A stretch of DNA of 64,000 nucleotides from CAYRFQ01 sp964423615 (GCA_964423615.1 CAYRFQ010000009.1:62001-126000); one strand, 5' to 3'. Shown: positions 17,196-27,400, counted from the stretch's first letter. Translations and numbers: made by a program. The notes: generated by a model from the sequence alone, not told the origin.

Positions 17196-18413
17196 ATGTC
17201 GAGTCGACAGATCATCGCTCTACGCGAGCGAGTCACGAAAGAAATCCGATTGCCTCGCTCCGAAACGGCTTATTTGTTGGTCCATCACTCGAGACATCTC
17301 GACGTGCGACCGTTGGGAGGCAAAGTCGTTCGGGTCACGCCTCGCGGTTACGTCGGCACTCTGATGACCCCACGATGTCAATTCGAGATTCAGCCCAAAA
17401 TGTCGGTGCCGAATTTTCTGTGGCTCCTCGGCTGCCAGACGAATGTTGAGAGCGAACCAAGACAAGAGAATCTCTCTCGCGGGCGAATCCTGGAGGTTCT
17501 CGTCTCTCGGTTGATCGATCTCTTGAACGAAGTCGTTGGTTCCGGACTGCGACCTGACTACGTCCAAATCGACGAAGCCGCACGGTATCTTCAGGGCCGG
17601 CTGGATGTCGCAGGGCAACTTCGAGAACATCCCTTCCGCAAAGATAAACTGCGGTGCGAGGTGAGCCACTTGACGCTGGACACTCCCAGAAACCAAATCC
17701 CGAAAGCCACGGCAGAATGCTTGTGTAGGTCGGGAATGTTGAAACCGGAGCTTAAAAATCGACTCGTCTCTTTGTTGCAGAGTTATGGGGAAGTCAGCTC
17801 TGTTGACTTGGATGAGGCGATGTTTGCAGCGGTCCGTCGCAATCTCCTCTCCGAAAGCGAACGACCGCTCGTCGACCTTTGCGAGCTTTTCTGGCAGTCC
17901 TATTGGCGGGAAGCGAACGCCGGGATGGAATGTCCGAGTTGTCTCATCAACCTTGAGCAAGTTTTCGAGCGTTACTGTTCGCGGGAGATTGTCGAGGCTT
18001 TTCAGAAAACGGGAGACCCTCGTTTTCGGGTCGCGCTTCAAGAAACGCACTCGGTCGTTGGTCAAGGGAACCAAGCGCCGCCGTGTGTTTACCGTCCGGA
18101 CGTCGTGATCCATTTTGAGAACGAACCCATCGGAGCACTCGACATGAAATGGAAAGTGCCTCCCTATCCTCAGACGGATGTCTATCAGGCGGTCAGTTAT
18201 GGGGCAATGCTCCCGTGTCGTTGGACCGCGTTGGTCTATCCTGGGAGATCGAATAAACTATGGAACTATGGATTTGCCGAGGGGGATCCAGTCTTGAGCA
18301 TCTATCGGGTTCGGGTCGTTGGCAATTCGGACTCGGTTCAACAGAGCCTACATCGATTTCTCAAGCACCTTACCCAACGGACTGCACGGCGGCTCGATGT
18401 GTTGCGTGAATAA
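17196..18413 (+). CDS. mcrC: McrC family 5-methylcytosine restriction system nuclease component, without McrB
   Basis: Encodes a 405-residue McrC-type protein. In McrBC systems this subunit carries the nuclease and is activated by the McrB GTPase, cleaving modified DNA. The N-terminal beta-rich McrC region is followed by a C-terminal PD-(D/E)xK nuclease core, seen as YRPDVVIHF followed by GALDMKWK. Start chosen at ATG 17196 because GGAG lies eight bases upstream; the frame opens earlier (17070), but that part resembles neither a signal peptide nor family sequence. No McrB-type GTPase is encoded on either side: the left neighbour is LarA-like and divergent, the right neighbour is a peptidase. 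The gene is either a solitary nuclease, a relic of a split system, or works with an McrB encoded elsewhere. Length and reading frame look intact. Confidence 0.82.
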   Translation: MSSRQIIALRERVTKEIRLPRSETAYLLVHHSRHLDVRPLGGKVVRVTPRGYVGTLMTPRCQFEIQPKMSVPNFLWLLGCQTNVESEPRQENLSRGRILEVLVSRLIDLLNEVVGSGLRPDYVQIDEAARYLQGRLDVAGQLREHPFRKDKLRCEVSHLTLDTPRNQIPKATAECLCRSGMLKPELKNRLVSLLQSYGEVSSVDLDEAMFAAVRRNLLSESERPLVDLCELFWQSYWREANAGMECPSCLINLEQVFERYCSREIVEAFQKTGDPRFRVALQETHSVVGQGNQAPPCVYRPDVVIHFENEPIGALDMKWKVPPYPQTDVYQAVSYGAMLPCRWTALVYPGRSNKLWNYGFAEGDPVLSIYRVRVVGNSDSVQQSLHRFLKHLTQRTARRLDVLRE

Positions 18414-18453
18414 GTCTCTCATCGCAGCCTTAACTTAAGGAGTGAAGCGGATT

Positions 18454-19515
18454 ATGTTGGACCAACTTCCAAAGGGCATCACTTTGATGGCGTTGCTTGT
18501 GTTGATGAGCTTCAATGCGTGTTTTGGGGTGGCTCAACAGTTGCCTCCGTTACCGGACATCCAGCCTCCTCCAACTCGAAAACAACCTGTGAAAACGATA
18601 GTTGGGAATTTCCGAGTCGACGCTCCAACGGAAAAGGTGAGGCAGTTAATTGAGAAATGTGCCGAAAAGACTCGGAAGGAATGCGCGATGTTGTGGTTGG
18701 GAAAAGAACTACCGCAGTGGAAAATACCTTGCCCGCTAAAAGTGGAACTGACTCCGGACAAAGACAGCAACGGGGCCACTTCCTTCGGATTTGGCCCCGA
18801 GGGCGTGTTGACTCGGCAAATGCATGTGAAGGGAAATCTCGAAGACCTACTGAAGAGTGTGGTTCCTCACGAAGTTGCTCACGCCATTATGGCTGATTAT
18901 TATCAACGACCCGTGCCGCGATGGGCTGACGAAGGAATTGCCGTGTTGAGTGAGGACTCCGTCTTCCGAAAGGATTACCCAAAGAAGCTCAAGGTGCTCA
19001 CCGTCAACGGTCGCCTCATCCCACTTCGTCGTTTGATGGAGATGCGGGAGTATCCTCACAACGTTCATTCGTTTTTTGTCCAGTCTACTTCGGTAACTCA
19101 GTTTCTTCTGAAAAAGAAAGATCGCAAAACATTCCTGACCTTCGTCAAAAGCGGAATGGAGACCAACTGGGACAAGGCCGTGAAGAACCAATATGGTTAC
19201 GCCAACGTCGAACAATTAGAAGAAGTCTGGTTGAAATCTCAATCACCCACAGCGAGACCAGCCATTGATAAACGCCGAAGAGTCCGGGAAACAAACCCCA
19301 AGGGCCAGCAATCTCCGTTGGTGCAAGTCAGAGTCGAACTCCTTTCTCCAATACCGAAACCACATCCTCGGATCGAGTCTCTGGTTCTTCTGCCAAGGAG
19401 TCCGACGGCGATGCCAGAACTCATTGAACTGCGAGCCGAACTTCGAAAGCTCCGCCGACAAATCCAGTTACTTTCCCGAAAATTGTCCAAGTCGGACCGA
19501 AGCGGGAAAAGGTAA
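18454..19515 (+). CDS. Secreted gluzincin-type metallopeptidase (peptidase MA-like)
   Basis: Predicted exported zinc peptidase. It has an N-terminal signal segment (ITLMALLVLMSFNACFG) and a proline-rich stretch, then a catalytic domain with HEVAH (zinc ligands and catalytic Glu) and, about 20 residues on, PRWADEGIAVLSE, the downstream Glu-containing helix typical of the peptidase-MA group. The C-terminal part is basic with a short coiled-coil-like tail (ELRAELRKLRRQIQLL). Start ATG 18454 has AAGGAG about 11 bases upstream; an in-frame GTG at 18442 overlaps that site and is less likely. The gene follows mcrC by 40 bases. A broken copy of the same peptidase lies directly downstream, so the locus underwent tandem duplication. 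Substrate unknown. Confidence 0.75.
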   Translation: MLDQLPKGITLMALLVLMSFNACFGVAQQLPPLPDIQPPPTRKQPVKTIVGNFRVDAPTEKVRQLIEKCAEKTRKECAMLWLGKELPQWKIPCPLKVELTPDKDSNGATSFGFGPEGVLTRQMHVKGNLEDLLKSVVPHEVAHAIMADYYQRPVPRWADEGIAVLSEDSVFRKDYPKKLKVLTVNGRLIPLRRLMEMREYPHNVHSFFVQSTSVTQFLLKKKDRKTFLTFVKSGMETNWDKAVKNQYGYANVEQLEEVWLKSQSPTARPAIDKRRRVRETNPKGQQSPLVQVRVELLSPIPKPHPRIESLVLLPRSPTAMPELIELRAELRKLRRQIQLLSRKLSKSDRSGKR

Positions 19516-19529
19516 GCCGCACGGGTCCA

Positions 19530-19861
19530 TTCGTGTCCGATCCACAAAAAGCCATGTCCGGTCACAATTCGTCTGACCCCGGATGAATCTGCGAGTAGAG
19601 GCACTGTCCTAGCGTTCGGGAAAGAAGGGGTACGGTCCCGAAAAATAAGCAATTCGAGGTAATCTCGAGGACATCCTCGAAAAGGTCTTACCCCACCAAG
19701 TGACTCATGCCGTCATCGCGAACTACTTTGGAAAAGCAGTGCCTCGTTGGGCCGACGAAGGAATCGCTGTCTTGAGTGAGAAAGCGGTGGTTGTGATGGT
19801 TTTGGGAGGTGCAAAGATGTTTTGGGTGAAAGAGAGCTCTCTCGAAATTCATCTGAAATGA
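19530..19861 (+). pseudogene. Decayed second copy of the upstream metallopeptidase
   Basis: Translation of this stretch gives segments clearly paralogous to the preceding peptidase. Around 19552 the sequence reads PCPVTIRLTPDES, against IPCPLKVELTPDKDS in the intact gene. After a one-base frame change near 19657 it reads GNLEDILEKVLPHQVTHAVI and then PRWADEGIAVLSEKAV, against GNLEDLLKSVVPHEVAHAIM and PRWADEGIAVLSEDSV. The catalytic HEVAH has become HQVTH, no start codon precedes the similarity, the two halves are in different frames, and similarity stops after SEKAV, with a stop codon at about 19859. It is therefore a truncated, frameshifted pseudogene. What caused the 3' truncation is not visible. 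Confidence 0.8.
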
Positions 19862-19922
19862 CGATTGGGGACTCGGAGGAAGAGTCCCCATGATGCTTTG
19901 ACAGTTGATTTTGATCGCTCCG

Positions 19923-21347
19923 TCACTGCAGCGGGGTGACGGACTTTTCTGGCGCTGTTGGGACTTCCAGGAACCGTTGAATTTCGAAACTTAGGGGTCT
20001 CCAGCTGATGCCAGTTGTGTCCGTCTGTCCTGAGTCGGACAACTTCAAAGGAGCAATGGACTCGAGGGTCATCGAGCCTAGAACCCAATACTGCATTTGC
20101 CTTTTGGCCCCGAGGTCCTGCAAGATCGTGAAGGCGAACGGTAGAGTGAGCCGAAAGTTGCTGTTCGTTTGGTCGAATTTGGGGAATAGATAATCCCCTC
20201 TCGACAACCGCAAATCTCTTTCCCCTCCGGCCTTGCCGGTGAGGAATAGTTTGACCTCAGCTATTGCCTTTTTCGGGACAAGCGAAGACGGAACGGGAAC
20301 GTTGGCCCAAGGAGTGAGATCTTTGGGTGCAGTTTTCGCAAGCTTACCGTCTTTGAGTCCCATGAAGAATCTGAACAAGTATTGGCTCGAGTGCTTGGCC
20401 AAGGCTTGAAGTGACTGGCCACGCGGTGTCGGCCGCAACGGTTGGTCAGAAGCGGGTTGGAGTGGCAACTTGACGAACCATTTCCGGGGACGCCCAGGAG
20501 CATCGCTGTCGGTGCTCTGGAGGGCCACGGTGATGGTTAAGTCGGCCTCTCGTGTGCTAATGCTGTAAGTCCTTTTGATCTGGTATTGGCCCCTCTCGTA
20601 TTTCCAATTCTCGACACCTCGCGAAGTAATCGTGGTCGTCTCCGGGTCGCCGAGTATCAACAGTTGGACGATTGGAGAGTCGAGAAACTGATCGTAGCCT
20701 CCTTTGGGATCGGCTTGCCCGACCAGGTGGTTGATTTTTTCATTCCAGGCTTTGCGATTTTGCAGGCTATCGCCGAGTTCAATGTTTTGTCGGCGCTCCC
20801 ATGGCAAGGTCAACAAGAACGCCTGCTTCGTATCACCGGCCACGAGATGCATGAAGAAACCAGAATCATCATCCTTGGTCATGAGGAAGGAGTGAGCTTG
20901 TTGGCGGACCGCCAGGCTCGTGGCAAAATAGTATGCTCCGTAACCCAAGCCAGTGAGAACGCTCAGGTAGATTCCCCAAAGTGCGACGGATTCGCCCGCG
21001 AGTGTCCCCTCGGCATTTTTCATTTGTCTGAGAGCCACGACGGACAGAACACAAGCCGCCAAAGGCAAAAGGAATAACCAGAGCGGTAGGAAAACGGTCG
21101 CTCCGTTGATGAACCCAAAAAGCATCGCAATGATGACGATCAGGGTGTAGAGTCCCGCAGCACCGATGCCAACGATCGCCAACGGAGCGAGTGGGCGGTA
21201 GTGGATCTTGTCTAGAGAAGCGCTTTGGTCGGGATAGGCCAAGGCTGGGCGACTGGGAGTCTCGGTCGCGGAGGTCTGCGGTTCCGCATTGTCGGTAGTG
21301 GTGGGAGAATCGGATTCGTTGGTGTTCGTTGGTGTTTCTTGGGACAT
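19923..21347 (-). CDS. DUF4190-like membrane protein
   Basis: A protein of about 474 residues. It starts with a Thr/Ser/Asn/Glu-rich, probably disordered stretch of about 45 residues, followed by three hydrophobic segments (LAIVGIGAAGLYTLIVIIAML; FLPLWLFLLPLAACVLSVVAL; ALWGIYLSVLTGLGYGAYYF) arranged as in DUF4190-type proteins, and a long soluble C-terminal part. Planctomycete genomes carry many such proteins of unknown role. The start at ATG 21347 is preferred because GAGG lies about nine bases upstream and because the upstream extension (to 21416) looks non-coding. Stand-alone gene; a 9-base inverted repeat sits 53-101 bases upstream. Function not known. Confidence 0.72.
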   Translation of the reverse strand: MSQETPTNTNESDSPTTTDNAEPQTSATETPSRPALAYPDQSASLDKIHYRPLAPLAIVGIGAAGLYTLIVIIAMLFGFINGATVFLPLWLFLLPLAACVLSVVALRQMKNAEGTLAGESVALWGIYLSVLTGLGYGAYYFATSLAVRQQAHSFLMTKDDDSGFFMHLVAGDTKQAFLLTLPWERRQNIELGDSLQNRKAWNEKINHLVGQADPKGGYDQFLDSPIVQLLILGDPETTTITSRGVENWKYERGQYQIKRTYSISTREADLTITVALQSTDSDAPGRPRKWFVKLPLQPASDQPLRPTPRGQSLQALAKHSSQYLFRFFMGLKDGKLAKTAPKDLTPWANVPVPSSLVPKKAIAEVKLFLTGKAGGERDLRLSRGDYLFPKFDQTNSNFRLTLPFAFTILQDLGAKRQMQYWVLGSMTLESIAPLKLSDSGQTDTTGISWRPLSFEIQRFLEVPTAPEKSVTPLQ

Positions 21348-21735
21348 CAGGGAACCTCTGTCTTGGCTAGTCACTCCGCGACCAGTGTGGTTTCTGGTTG
21401 GTTTTGCCCCGAACAACTAGAACTGTTGGCAGTTTTGTTGGCAAAACCTTCATCGTTCTGAGTGTGTTTCCGATTCCTTAAGAAGTCACGCTTAAGATTC
21501 GTGGTTAATTCTTGGCGAGTTCTATTTTTGTAGGTTTCCAGTGACCTGGACAAGCCAACCAATAAGTGTAAGAAAGTTGACCTGTGCTTCGGTTTCACAG
21601 AAACCTACCTGGTAATTCTATCGAGTTCGATCGTTAGTGTAGTTCGGGTTGAACCAACCACCAACCTTTCGCAAGAACAAAACCACGAAATCAGTCCCAG
21701 GACCCAATTCACTGAAATCGACTGGTCCGCTCGGC
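21348..21735. other. 388-base gap with an inverted repeat
   Basis: No gene seen. GGTTTTGCC (21400-21408) and GGCAAAACC (21440-21448) form an inverted repeat with a 31-base spacer, upstream of the DUF4190-like gene and downstream of rpoZ, both on the minus strand. It could be an operator, a leader hairpin or the end of the rpoZ transcript; no U-tract follows on the minus strand. Confidence 0.4.
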
Positions 21736-22014
21736 TTAATCCCCTCCGACATCGGAGATGTCGGTAAGCATGGCCCGTCGGGCAGCATCGCTGGCGGTCG
21801 GGGCATGGACCTGCACTTCGTCATTGTGGTCCAGGAAGATCTTGTCTTGGAGTATTTCTTGAATAACGATGGCCATTTTATCGCCACCACGCACTTCTAC
21901 GAGGGGTCGCGCTCCAGTGTTCAGAGCAACCATTCGTTTTTGAATCAGGGTCGAGAGCTTGAATCGTCCCCCGACCTTGTTGACAATCTCTTCCTCTTTC
22001 AATTCGTCAAGCAT
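21736..22014 (-). CDS. rpoZ: RNA polymerase omega subunit
   Basis: A 92-residue omega subunit, which helps fold and assemble the beta' subunit of RNA polymerase. The recognisable core runs from the start: MLDELKEEEIVNKVGGRFKL, then LIQKRMVALNTGARPLV. Start ATG 22014 lies inside the end of gmk, giving an eight-base overlap (ATGCTTGA), so translation of rpoZ is probably coupled to gmk. The same frame is open further upstream, but that part is the gmk region read in another frame. The yicC-gmk-rpoZ order is conserved in many bacteria, which supports the call. Confidence 0.92.
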   Translation of the reverse strand: MLDELKEEEIVNKVGGRFKLSTLIQKRMVALNTGARPLVEVRGGDKMAIVIQEILQDKIFLDHNDEVQVHAPTASDAARRAMLTDISDVGGD

Positions 22015-22588
22015 TGCTTTGTCCCTCCAAAAAACTCCGAACCGTTTGCACCATTTCGAGCATCGCCGTTTCCAGGTCGTCGTTGACGATTTGCTTGGTG
22101 TATTCGTGGGCGTATCGTTCTTCTTCCTCCGCATTTTTCAGGCGGATTTGGATTTCTTCTTCGCTTTCGGTTTTGCGTGATCGAAGGCGGCGTTCGAGTT
22201 CCTCTCGGGAGGGTGTCTTGAGGAAAATGGATTTCACTTCGGGACACTTCTCTCGCACCTGCCGGGCTCCTTGGACGTCGATGTCGAGTAATGCGGTGTA
22301 GCCTTCTTCACTAAGTTTCTCGACCTCAACCTTTGGTGTGCCGTAGTAGTTGTCGTGGACTTCGGCCCACTCGAGGAAACCGTCTTCGGCAATCCGCTGT
22401 TCAAATTGTGCCTTGGTTAAGAAATGGTAGTCTTTGCCGTCGACTTCGTAATTGCGTTTCGCTCGAGTCGTAGCTGAGACGGCGAGGCGAAGGCAAAGAT
22501 CCTCGACCGTCAGCAATCTCCTCACGATCGTGGTCTTTCCTGTGCCGCTCGGGGCAGAGATGATGATCAAAGGACCAGGTGTAGTCAT
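22007..22588 (-). CDS. gmk: Guanylate kinase
   Basis: Phosphorylates GMP to GDP with ATP, in purine nucleotide supply. The P-loop is near the N-terminus (ISAPSGTGKTT), followed by the GMP-binding region (VSATTRAKRNYEVDGKDYHF) and LLDIDVQGARQVREK. The 193-residue length is normal for bacteria. The start at ATG 22588 (MTTPGPLIII) matches the family N-terminus; the frame opens 38 codons earlier, but that extension has no family resemblance. Its last eight bases overlap rpoZ. A 203-base gap separates it from yicC upstream, so it may also have its own promoter. Confidence 0.95.
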   Translation of the reverse strand: MTTPGPLIIISAPSGTGKTTIVRRLLTVEDLCLRLAVSATTRAKRNYEVDGKDYHFLTKAQFEQRIAEDGFLEWAEVHDNYYGTPKVEVEKLSEEGYTALLDIDVQGARQVREKCPEVKSIFLKTPSREELERRLRSRKTESEEEIQIRLKNAEEEERYAHEYTKQIVNDDLETAMLEMVQTVRSFLEGQSNA

Positions 22589-22791
22589 GGGGTTGGAATG
22601 GATTTCCTGGGAATCTATCTGGAAACAGGGAACTTCCAACAAACAGACATTATAGGAAGGGAATGGGTTCGAGGCTAGAGAAGATCGATCGGGAGTTTTC
22701 ATTCATCGAGTATGGCGGGAGGAACGGGAATCGTTGGTATGCTTGGGCCTTTGAGGCGTAGTTGTTTTGACAACAGAGATGTTGGTTATTT

Positions 22792-23682
22792 TCATTCTAC
22801 ATTTTGGACGAGTTCGCGAATCTTCTCGAGAGTCCCTTTGATCTCCACGACATGGCGTGAAATTTCAGTGTCCCCGGCTTTCGAGCCAATCGTGTTGGCT
22901 TCGCGAAACATCTCTTGTGTCAAGAATTCGAGTTTCCGGCCAGGACTTTCCTGCTCTTTCATCATCTCCTGGAACTGGTCGAGGTGACTGTTGAGGCGGA
23001 TGACTTCTTCGGCGATGTCGCTACGCTCGCTGAAGATGGAAACCTCTTTTATGAGTTCGTGCCGTTCGAGTTCGATGTGATGTTCGGACAAGATGTTCTT
23101 GACTCGTTCGTAGAGTCGGTCTCGGTACATTGTGGCGACGGTAGGAATCCGCTCGCCGATGGCGTCGAGATGGTGGCGGATGAGGTCGCGGTAGTTCAAC
23201 AACTCCTGGGCCATCGCCGCGCCTTCTTCGCTGCGCATTTTTTGGAGTCGGGTTAAGGCTTCTACGAGGACTTCTCGAACGAGCGGCCAGTCTTTTTCGA
23301 GTCGTGATGTATCGTAGGCAGCTTCTGCGACGATGCCGGGCAGTGAAAGGACCTGGCCCAACAACATCTCGCGATGCTCCTGCATCTTCAATTCGGCCAG
23401 GAGTTCGTTGATCTGTGTGAGATAACTGGAGAGGGCCTGAGCATTGATTCGATGGTTGGCGTCTTGGGCTGTTTGCTCGCAACGTAGGTGGACTTGGAGT
23501 GTACCGCGACGAACCGTCTTACGGATGACCTTTTCGATTTCGGGCTCGAGGAGGTGATAGGGATCGGACGCACGAAGAGAGATTTTGAGGTAGCGATTGT
23601 TTAACGCCCTCAATTCAATCGACAAGATCAAGGAATCACTTTCGGCCCGAGCTTCTCCGAAGCCGGTCATACTCAGGAGCAC
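22792..23682 (-). CDS. yicC: YicC/YloC family endoribonuclease
   Basis: A 296-residue member of the YicC family; E. coli YicC has been reported as an endoribonuclease involved in RNA turnover. The N-terminus (LLSMTGFGEA) and the C-terminal DUF1732 part (EDIAEEVIRLNSHLDQF-type helices, then GRKLEFLTQEMFREANTIGSK) are diagnostic. The start is GTG 23682, preceded by AGGAG at proper spacing; the next in-frame ATG is only four codons in. It heads the yicC-gmk-rpoZ group, which in many bacteria links RNA turnover, GTP metabolism and the stringent-response-related omega subunit. Confidence 0.92.
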   Translation of the reverse strand: MLLSMTGFGEARAESDSLILSIELRALNNRYLKISLRASDPYHLLEPEIEKVIRKTVRRGTLQVHLRCEQTAQDANHRINAQALSSYLTQINELLAELKMQEHREMLLGQVLSLPGIVAEAAYDTSRLEKDWPLVREVLVEALTRLQKMRSEEGAAMAQELLNYRDLIRHHLDAIGERIPTVATMYRDRLYERVKNILSEHHIELERHELIKEVSIFSERSDIAEEVIRLNSHLDQFQEMMKEQESPGRKLEFLTQEMFREANTIGSKAGDTEISRHVVEIKGTLEKIRELVQNVE

Positions 23683-23814
23683 ATTTTTCTCCTACTGTCT
23701 TTTTCGTTCTTGTCACAAGGCCGCTTTGATGTTTGGCCACATTCGAGCATCGGCGATGTTTGGGCCCGCCGCCGGGACTAGAGCACGCGTTAGCCACATA
23801 TATCTATGCCAGTC

Positions 23815-23842
23815 CGAAAAAGTAGACGCGAGCCGCGTCTAC
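23815..23842 (-). terminator. Rho-independent terminator of secG
   Basis: GTAGACGCG (23822-23830) and CGCGTCTAC (23834-23842) form a perfect nine-pair stem with a three-base loop, followed on the minus strand by five T (complement of 23817-23821). It lies about 80 bases after the secG stop. The plus strand lacks a T run, so it acts for the minus strand. Confidence 0.75.
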
Positions 23843-23923
23843 CTACGACGAACTGGCAGAACTTTCTTACGATTTCCCGGCAGTTTCGAATTCCAAAACC
23901 AAGAAGAGCATTGACGACTACAC

Positions 23924-24214
23924 TCAACCTTGACCTGTGGCCCGGATGTAATACCAGGTGTCCTGGCAGGCCCGAACCTGGAGCATGATCAACACGAGCC
24001 AAACGACGGCTACGTAAATCGTGATTCGGGTGAAGGCATCGCCTGCTCGGGATCCAAACGGGCTGGATCCACCGGCACCCCCCAGAGCACCCGCCAGACC
24101 TCCGCCTTTTCCTCGTTGGATTAAAACGAGCAGGATGAGGATCAAACTTGCAATCATCACTAGCCAATTGAGCAATCCAGGCAACCAATAATACGCCAGC
24201 ACAGTGCTTTGCAT
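23924..24214 (-). CDS. secG: SecG, preprotein translocase subunit
   Basis: A small inner-membrane partner of SecYE that assists SecA-driven protein export. The 96 residues contain two hydrophobic helices (LLNWLVMIASLILILLVLIQ and ITIYVAVVWLVLIMLQV) separated by the Gly-rich loop typical of SecG (GKGGGLAGALGGAGGSSPFGSRAGDAF). It stands alone, with a terminator about 80 bases downstream and the divergent heme-protein gene 269 bases upstream. Confidence 0.92.
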   Translation of the reverse strand: MQSTVLAYYWLPGLLNWLVMIASLILILLVLIQRGKGGGLAGALGGAGGSSPFGSRAGDAFTRITIYVAVVWLVLIMLQVRACQDTWYYIRATGQG

Positions 24215-24483
24215 GATCTATTCCTTAATTCCCTAACCGGTATGTAATGCGAAAATTATAGGCCTTTGATGATTTTTCGTATAGCCGGGTTTGCCAGTTT
24301 CCCCACCAACTCAAAAAGATTTGACTGGCTCACCACTGGAAAAGACTGGAGACCACGACACCAGGCTTTTATAATCCAAAACTTGCAAAAAACCAAACCC
24401 TTAAACTTTGTCTTACTCCCTGTTCTTCCATTTTGCGTTCGCCCCCCTTTGAATGGACACCAATTCACGGAGATATCTGTTCC

Positions 24484-27400
24484 ATGCGAAAAAGGTTCCT
24501 GGCTAGCCTTCTGTCCACCACGCTTTTTTTTCTATCTGGTGCGTGCGTTGTGGGTCAAACGGATGCCGAAAAAACACTCGATCAATTCAAGTTGTCCTCG
24601 GGCCTGAAGATGACAGTCTGGGCGTCGGAACCGATGTTCGTCAACCCCACTTGCATCGACATTGATCACCGGGGGCGTGTTTGGGTTTGCGAGTCCGTCA
24701 ATTACCGGTGCAAACTCCGTCGGCAGCCGCTTCGCCGGAAAGAAGGCGACCGGATAGTCATCCTTGCGGATACCGACAACGATGGAGAAGCCGACAAGTC
24801 CACGACGTTTTATCAAGCACCGGAATTGCTGGCACCGTTGGGAATTGCAGTGGCCCAAGACCCTGATGGCCCTGGGCGGAAAGTCTTCGTGTGTCAGTCT
24901 CCTTATATCTGGGTCTTTCACGATAAAAACGGTGACGATAAAGCTGATGGACCTCCCGAAGTCTTGCTCGAGGGTTTTCAAGGCTATGACCACGACCACG
25001 GGGTTCACGGGATTTCAATCGGCCCCGATGGCAAGTTGTATTTTAGCGTCGGAGACAGAGGCGTTCGTGGACTCAAGGACAAATGGGGCCGTGTTTGGTC
25101 GAGTAACAGCACCGATTGTCGGGCGGGGACGAACTGGCGTTGTAATTTGGATGGGTCCGGCCTGGAACTGATTGCACACAACTTCCGCAACCAATACGAA
25201 CCTTGCGTGACGAGCTTCGGAACGATGTTTGTATCGGACAACGATGACGACGGGAACCGCCAGACGCGCATCTGCCATGTGATCCCGGGTGCCGACTACG
25301 GTTATCACCCACGCCGACGGGGCGACCATCACTGGCATGAAGACCAGCCGGGGGTCATGCCCAAAATTCTGCGGACGTTCTTCGGCTCGCCGACGGGCAT
25401 CTGTGTCTATGAAGGTGATTTGTTGCCAGAAAAATATCGAGGACAAGTGCTTCACACCGACGCTGGTCCCAACCATGTCCGTTGCTATCATATGAAGGCC
25501 AACGGGGCCAGCTTTGCTGTCGATCGTGAAGACATGGTAACGACGTCGGATCGCAAGTTTCGCCCTTCCGATGTTGCGGTTGGTCCCGACGGGGCGGTCT
25601 ATGTTAGCGACTGGTATGATCCAGGTGTTGGTGGTCACGGCATCGCGGATTTTGCCAAAGGTCGCATCTATCGAATCACTCCGAGGAACGGCAAGGCACC
25701 CAAGGTCAGTCTTGATCTCAAGACCAAGGAAGGGATCATCGCGGCTTTGGGTTCGCCCAACATCGCCACTCGTTACATGGCGATTGCAAAACTGGAAAAG
25801 TTACCGCAGAAGGATGCCATCCGAACTCTAGAAATGGCTGCCGTACAAAAAGACAAGCCGTTCTTGCGGGCCAGAGCACTTTGGCAACTCGGTCGGATCG
25901 GCAGCTTGCGATTCGTAAACGGTGCGTTCGCCGACGAGGACCCGCGGTTCCGAGTTCTGGCCATGCGAATCCTGCACGATTTCCACGGCATGGGGCCATT
26001 GCGCTACCCTGACGATTGGAAGGCCCGTTTACTCAAGGACGAGTCGGGGGCCGTCCGACGCCAAGCTCTTGTCCTGTTGCGTCACGCAGATCCAGCGAAG
26101 GCTCGGGCCATGATTCTCGACCTGGCGAAAACTTACGACGGGCAAGATCGGTACTACCTGGCGTGTGTTGGGATCGCCGTCGGAAAAAGTCCGGAACGTC
26201 GGGAGATCATCTTGCGAGACTTCGAGAAAGCATTTCCGAAATGGGATTCGACGGTGGCTGGACTCGTTTGGGAACTGCAACCACCGAACGTGTTGCCGCT
26301 GTTGACTCGTCGTTTGAACGATGCGGAGGCCTCACTCGAAGAACGTGCGAAGGTTGCTGAAGTCATAGCCGGTTCGGCCGACATCGATGCCGGGATGGCT
26401 CTCATCAAGGCCCTGGCGAAAACACAAGAGGACCAACTCCAAACGACAATCGTCGAGTTGCTCCGAGCCAATCTTGCGGGCCGATGGCAGAACCTCCGGA
26501 ACCGTCCCGAGCTTGCGAAAATGACGCGTGAGCTGTTAGCTGGCAAGAAGAAAGTTTCCAGAGGGTTGTTACTCGTGGAGGCAGCCGAGCAAACGGACTT
26601 CGTCGATCCAGTGGCCAAGGTTGCGAAAGACCATGAGTTGGATACCGAACTACGCAGACAGGCGATTGCTACGCTAGGCCGCCTCGAGACGGCGAAGTCG
26701 ACTGAGGCGCTTGTTGCGATCTCTCGGAAAGAAAGTACGCAACGGGAGTTGGTTTTTGCCGCAGTGCGGGCTTTGGGTACTCAAAAGACTCCCCTGGCTC
26801 GGAAGAAACTTCAAGGAATGGCCACCGACGCCAAGCATTTTACTTTGCCCGAACGCCAAGTGGCTGTGGCTGGGCTGGCCAGCACTCGACCGGGAAGTTT
26901 GTGGCTCATCCGATCCTATCAGAAGAAATGGCTCGGCACTGATTTGAAGGAAGACCTTTCTCGGCTCTTACGGAATAGCCCTTATCGCAACGTTCGGGGC
27001 CAGGCAACGACGATTTTCCCGCCACCGGGAAGGCTCGACCCCAAACGTCTGCCGAGCATCGCGGCGTTGTTGGCTCGAAAGGGCAACCCAGGACGAGGAC
27101 GACAACTCATGCTTGGTAGCGTCAAGACGAAGATGGCGTGTCTCCAGTGCCACAAGATCCAAGGAGTCGGCGGAGAAGTCGGGCCGGATTTGTCCGTGAT
27201 TGGTAAGAAGGCCAGTCGCGAAAACTTGCTCGAGTCCATACTGTATCCGAGTCGGGCCATCAATCATCAGTTCAAGACGTGGGCCGTGGCCACAAAGAAG
27301 GGGCTGCTGGTGCAGGGGCTTCTGGTTGAGGACACACCGGAGCGGATCGTCCTACGCGACGCCAACGGTAAGGATTACGCCATTCCGACGAAGGACATCA

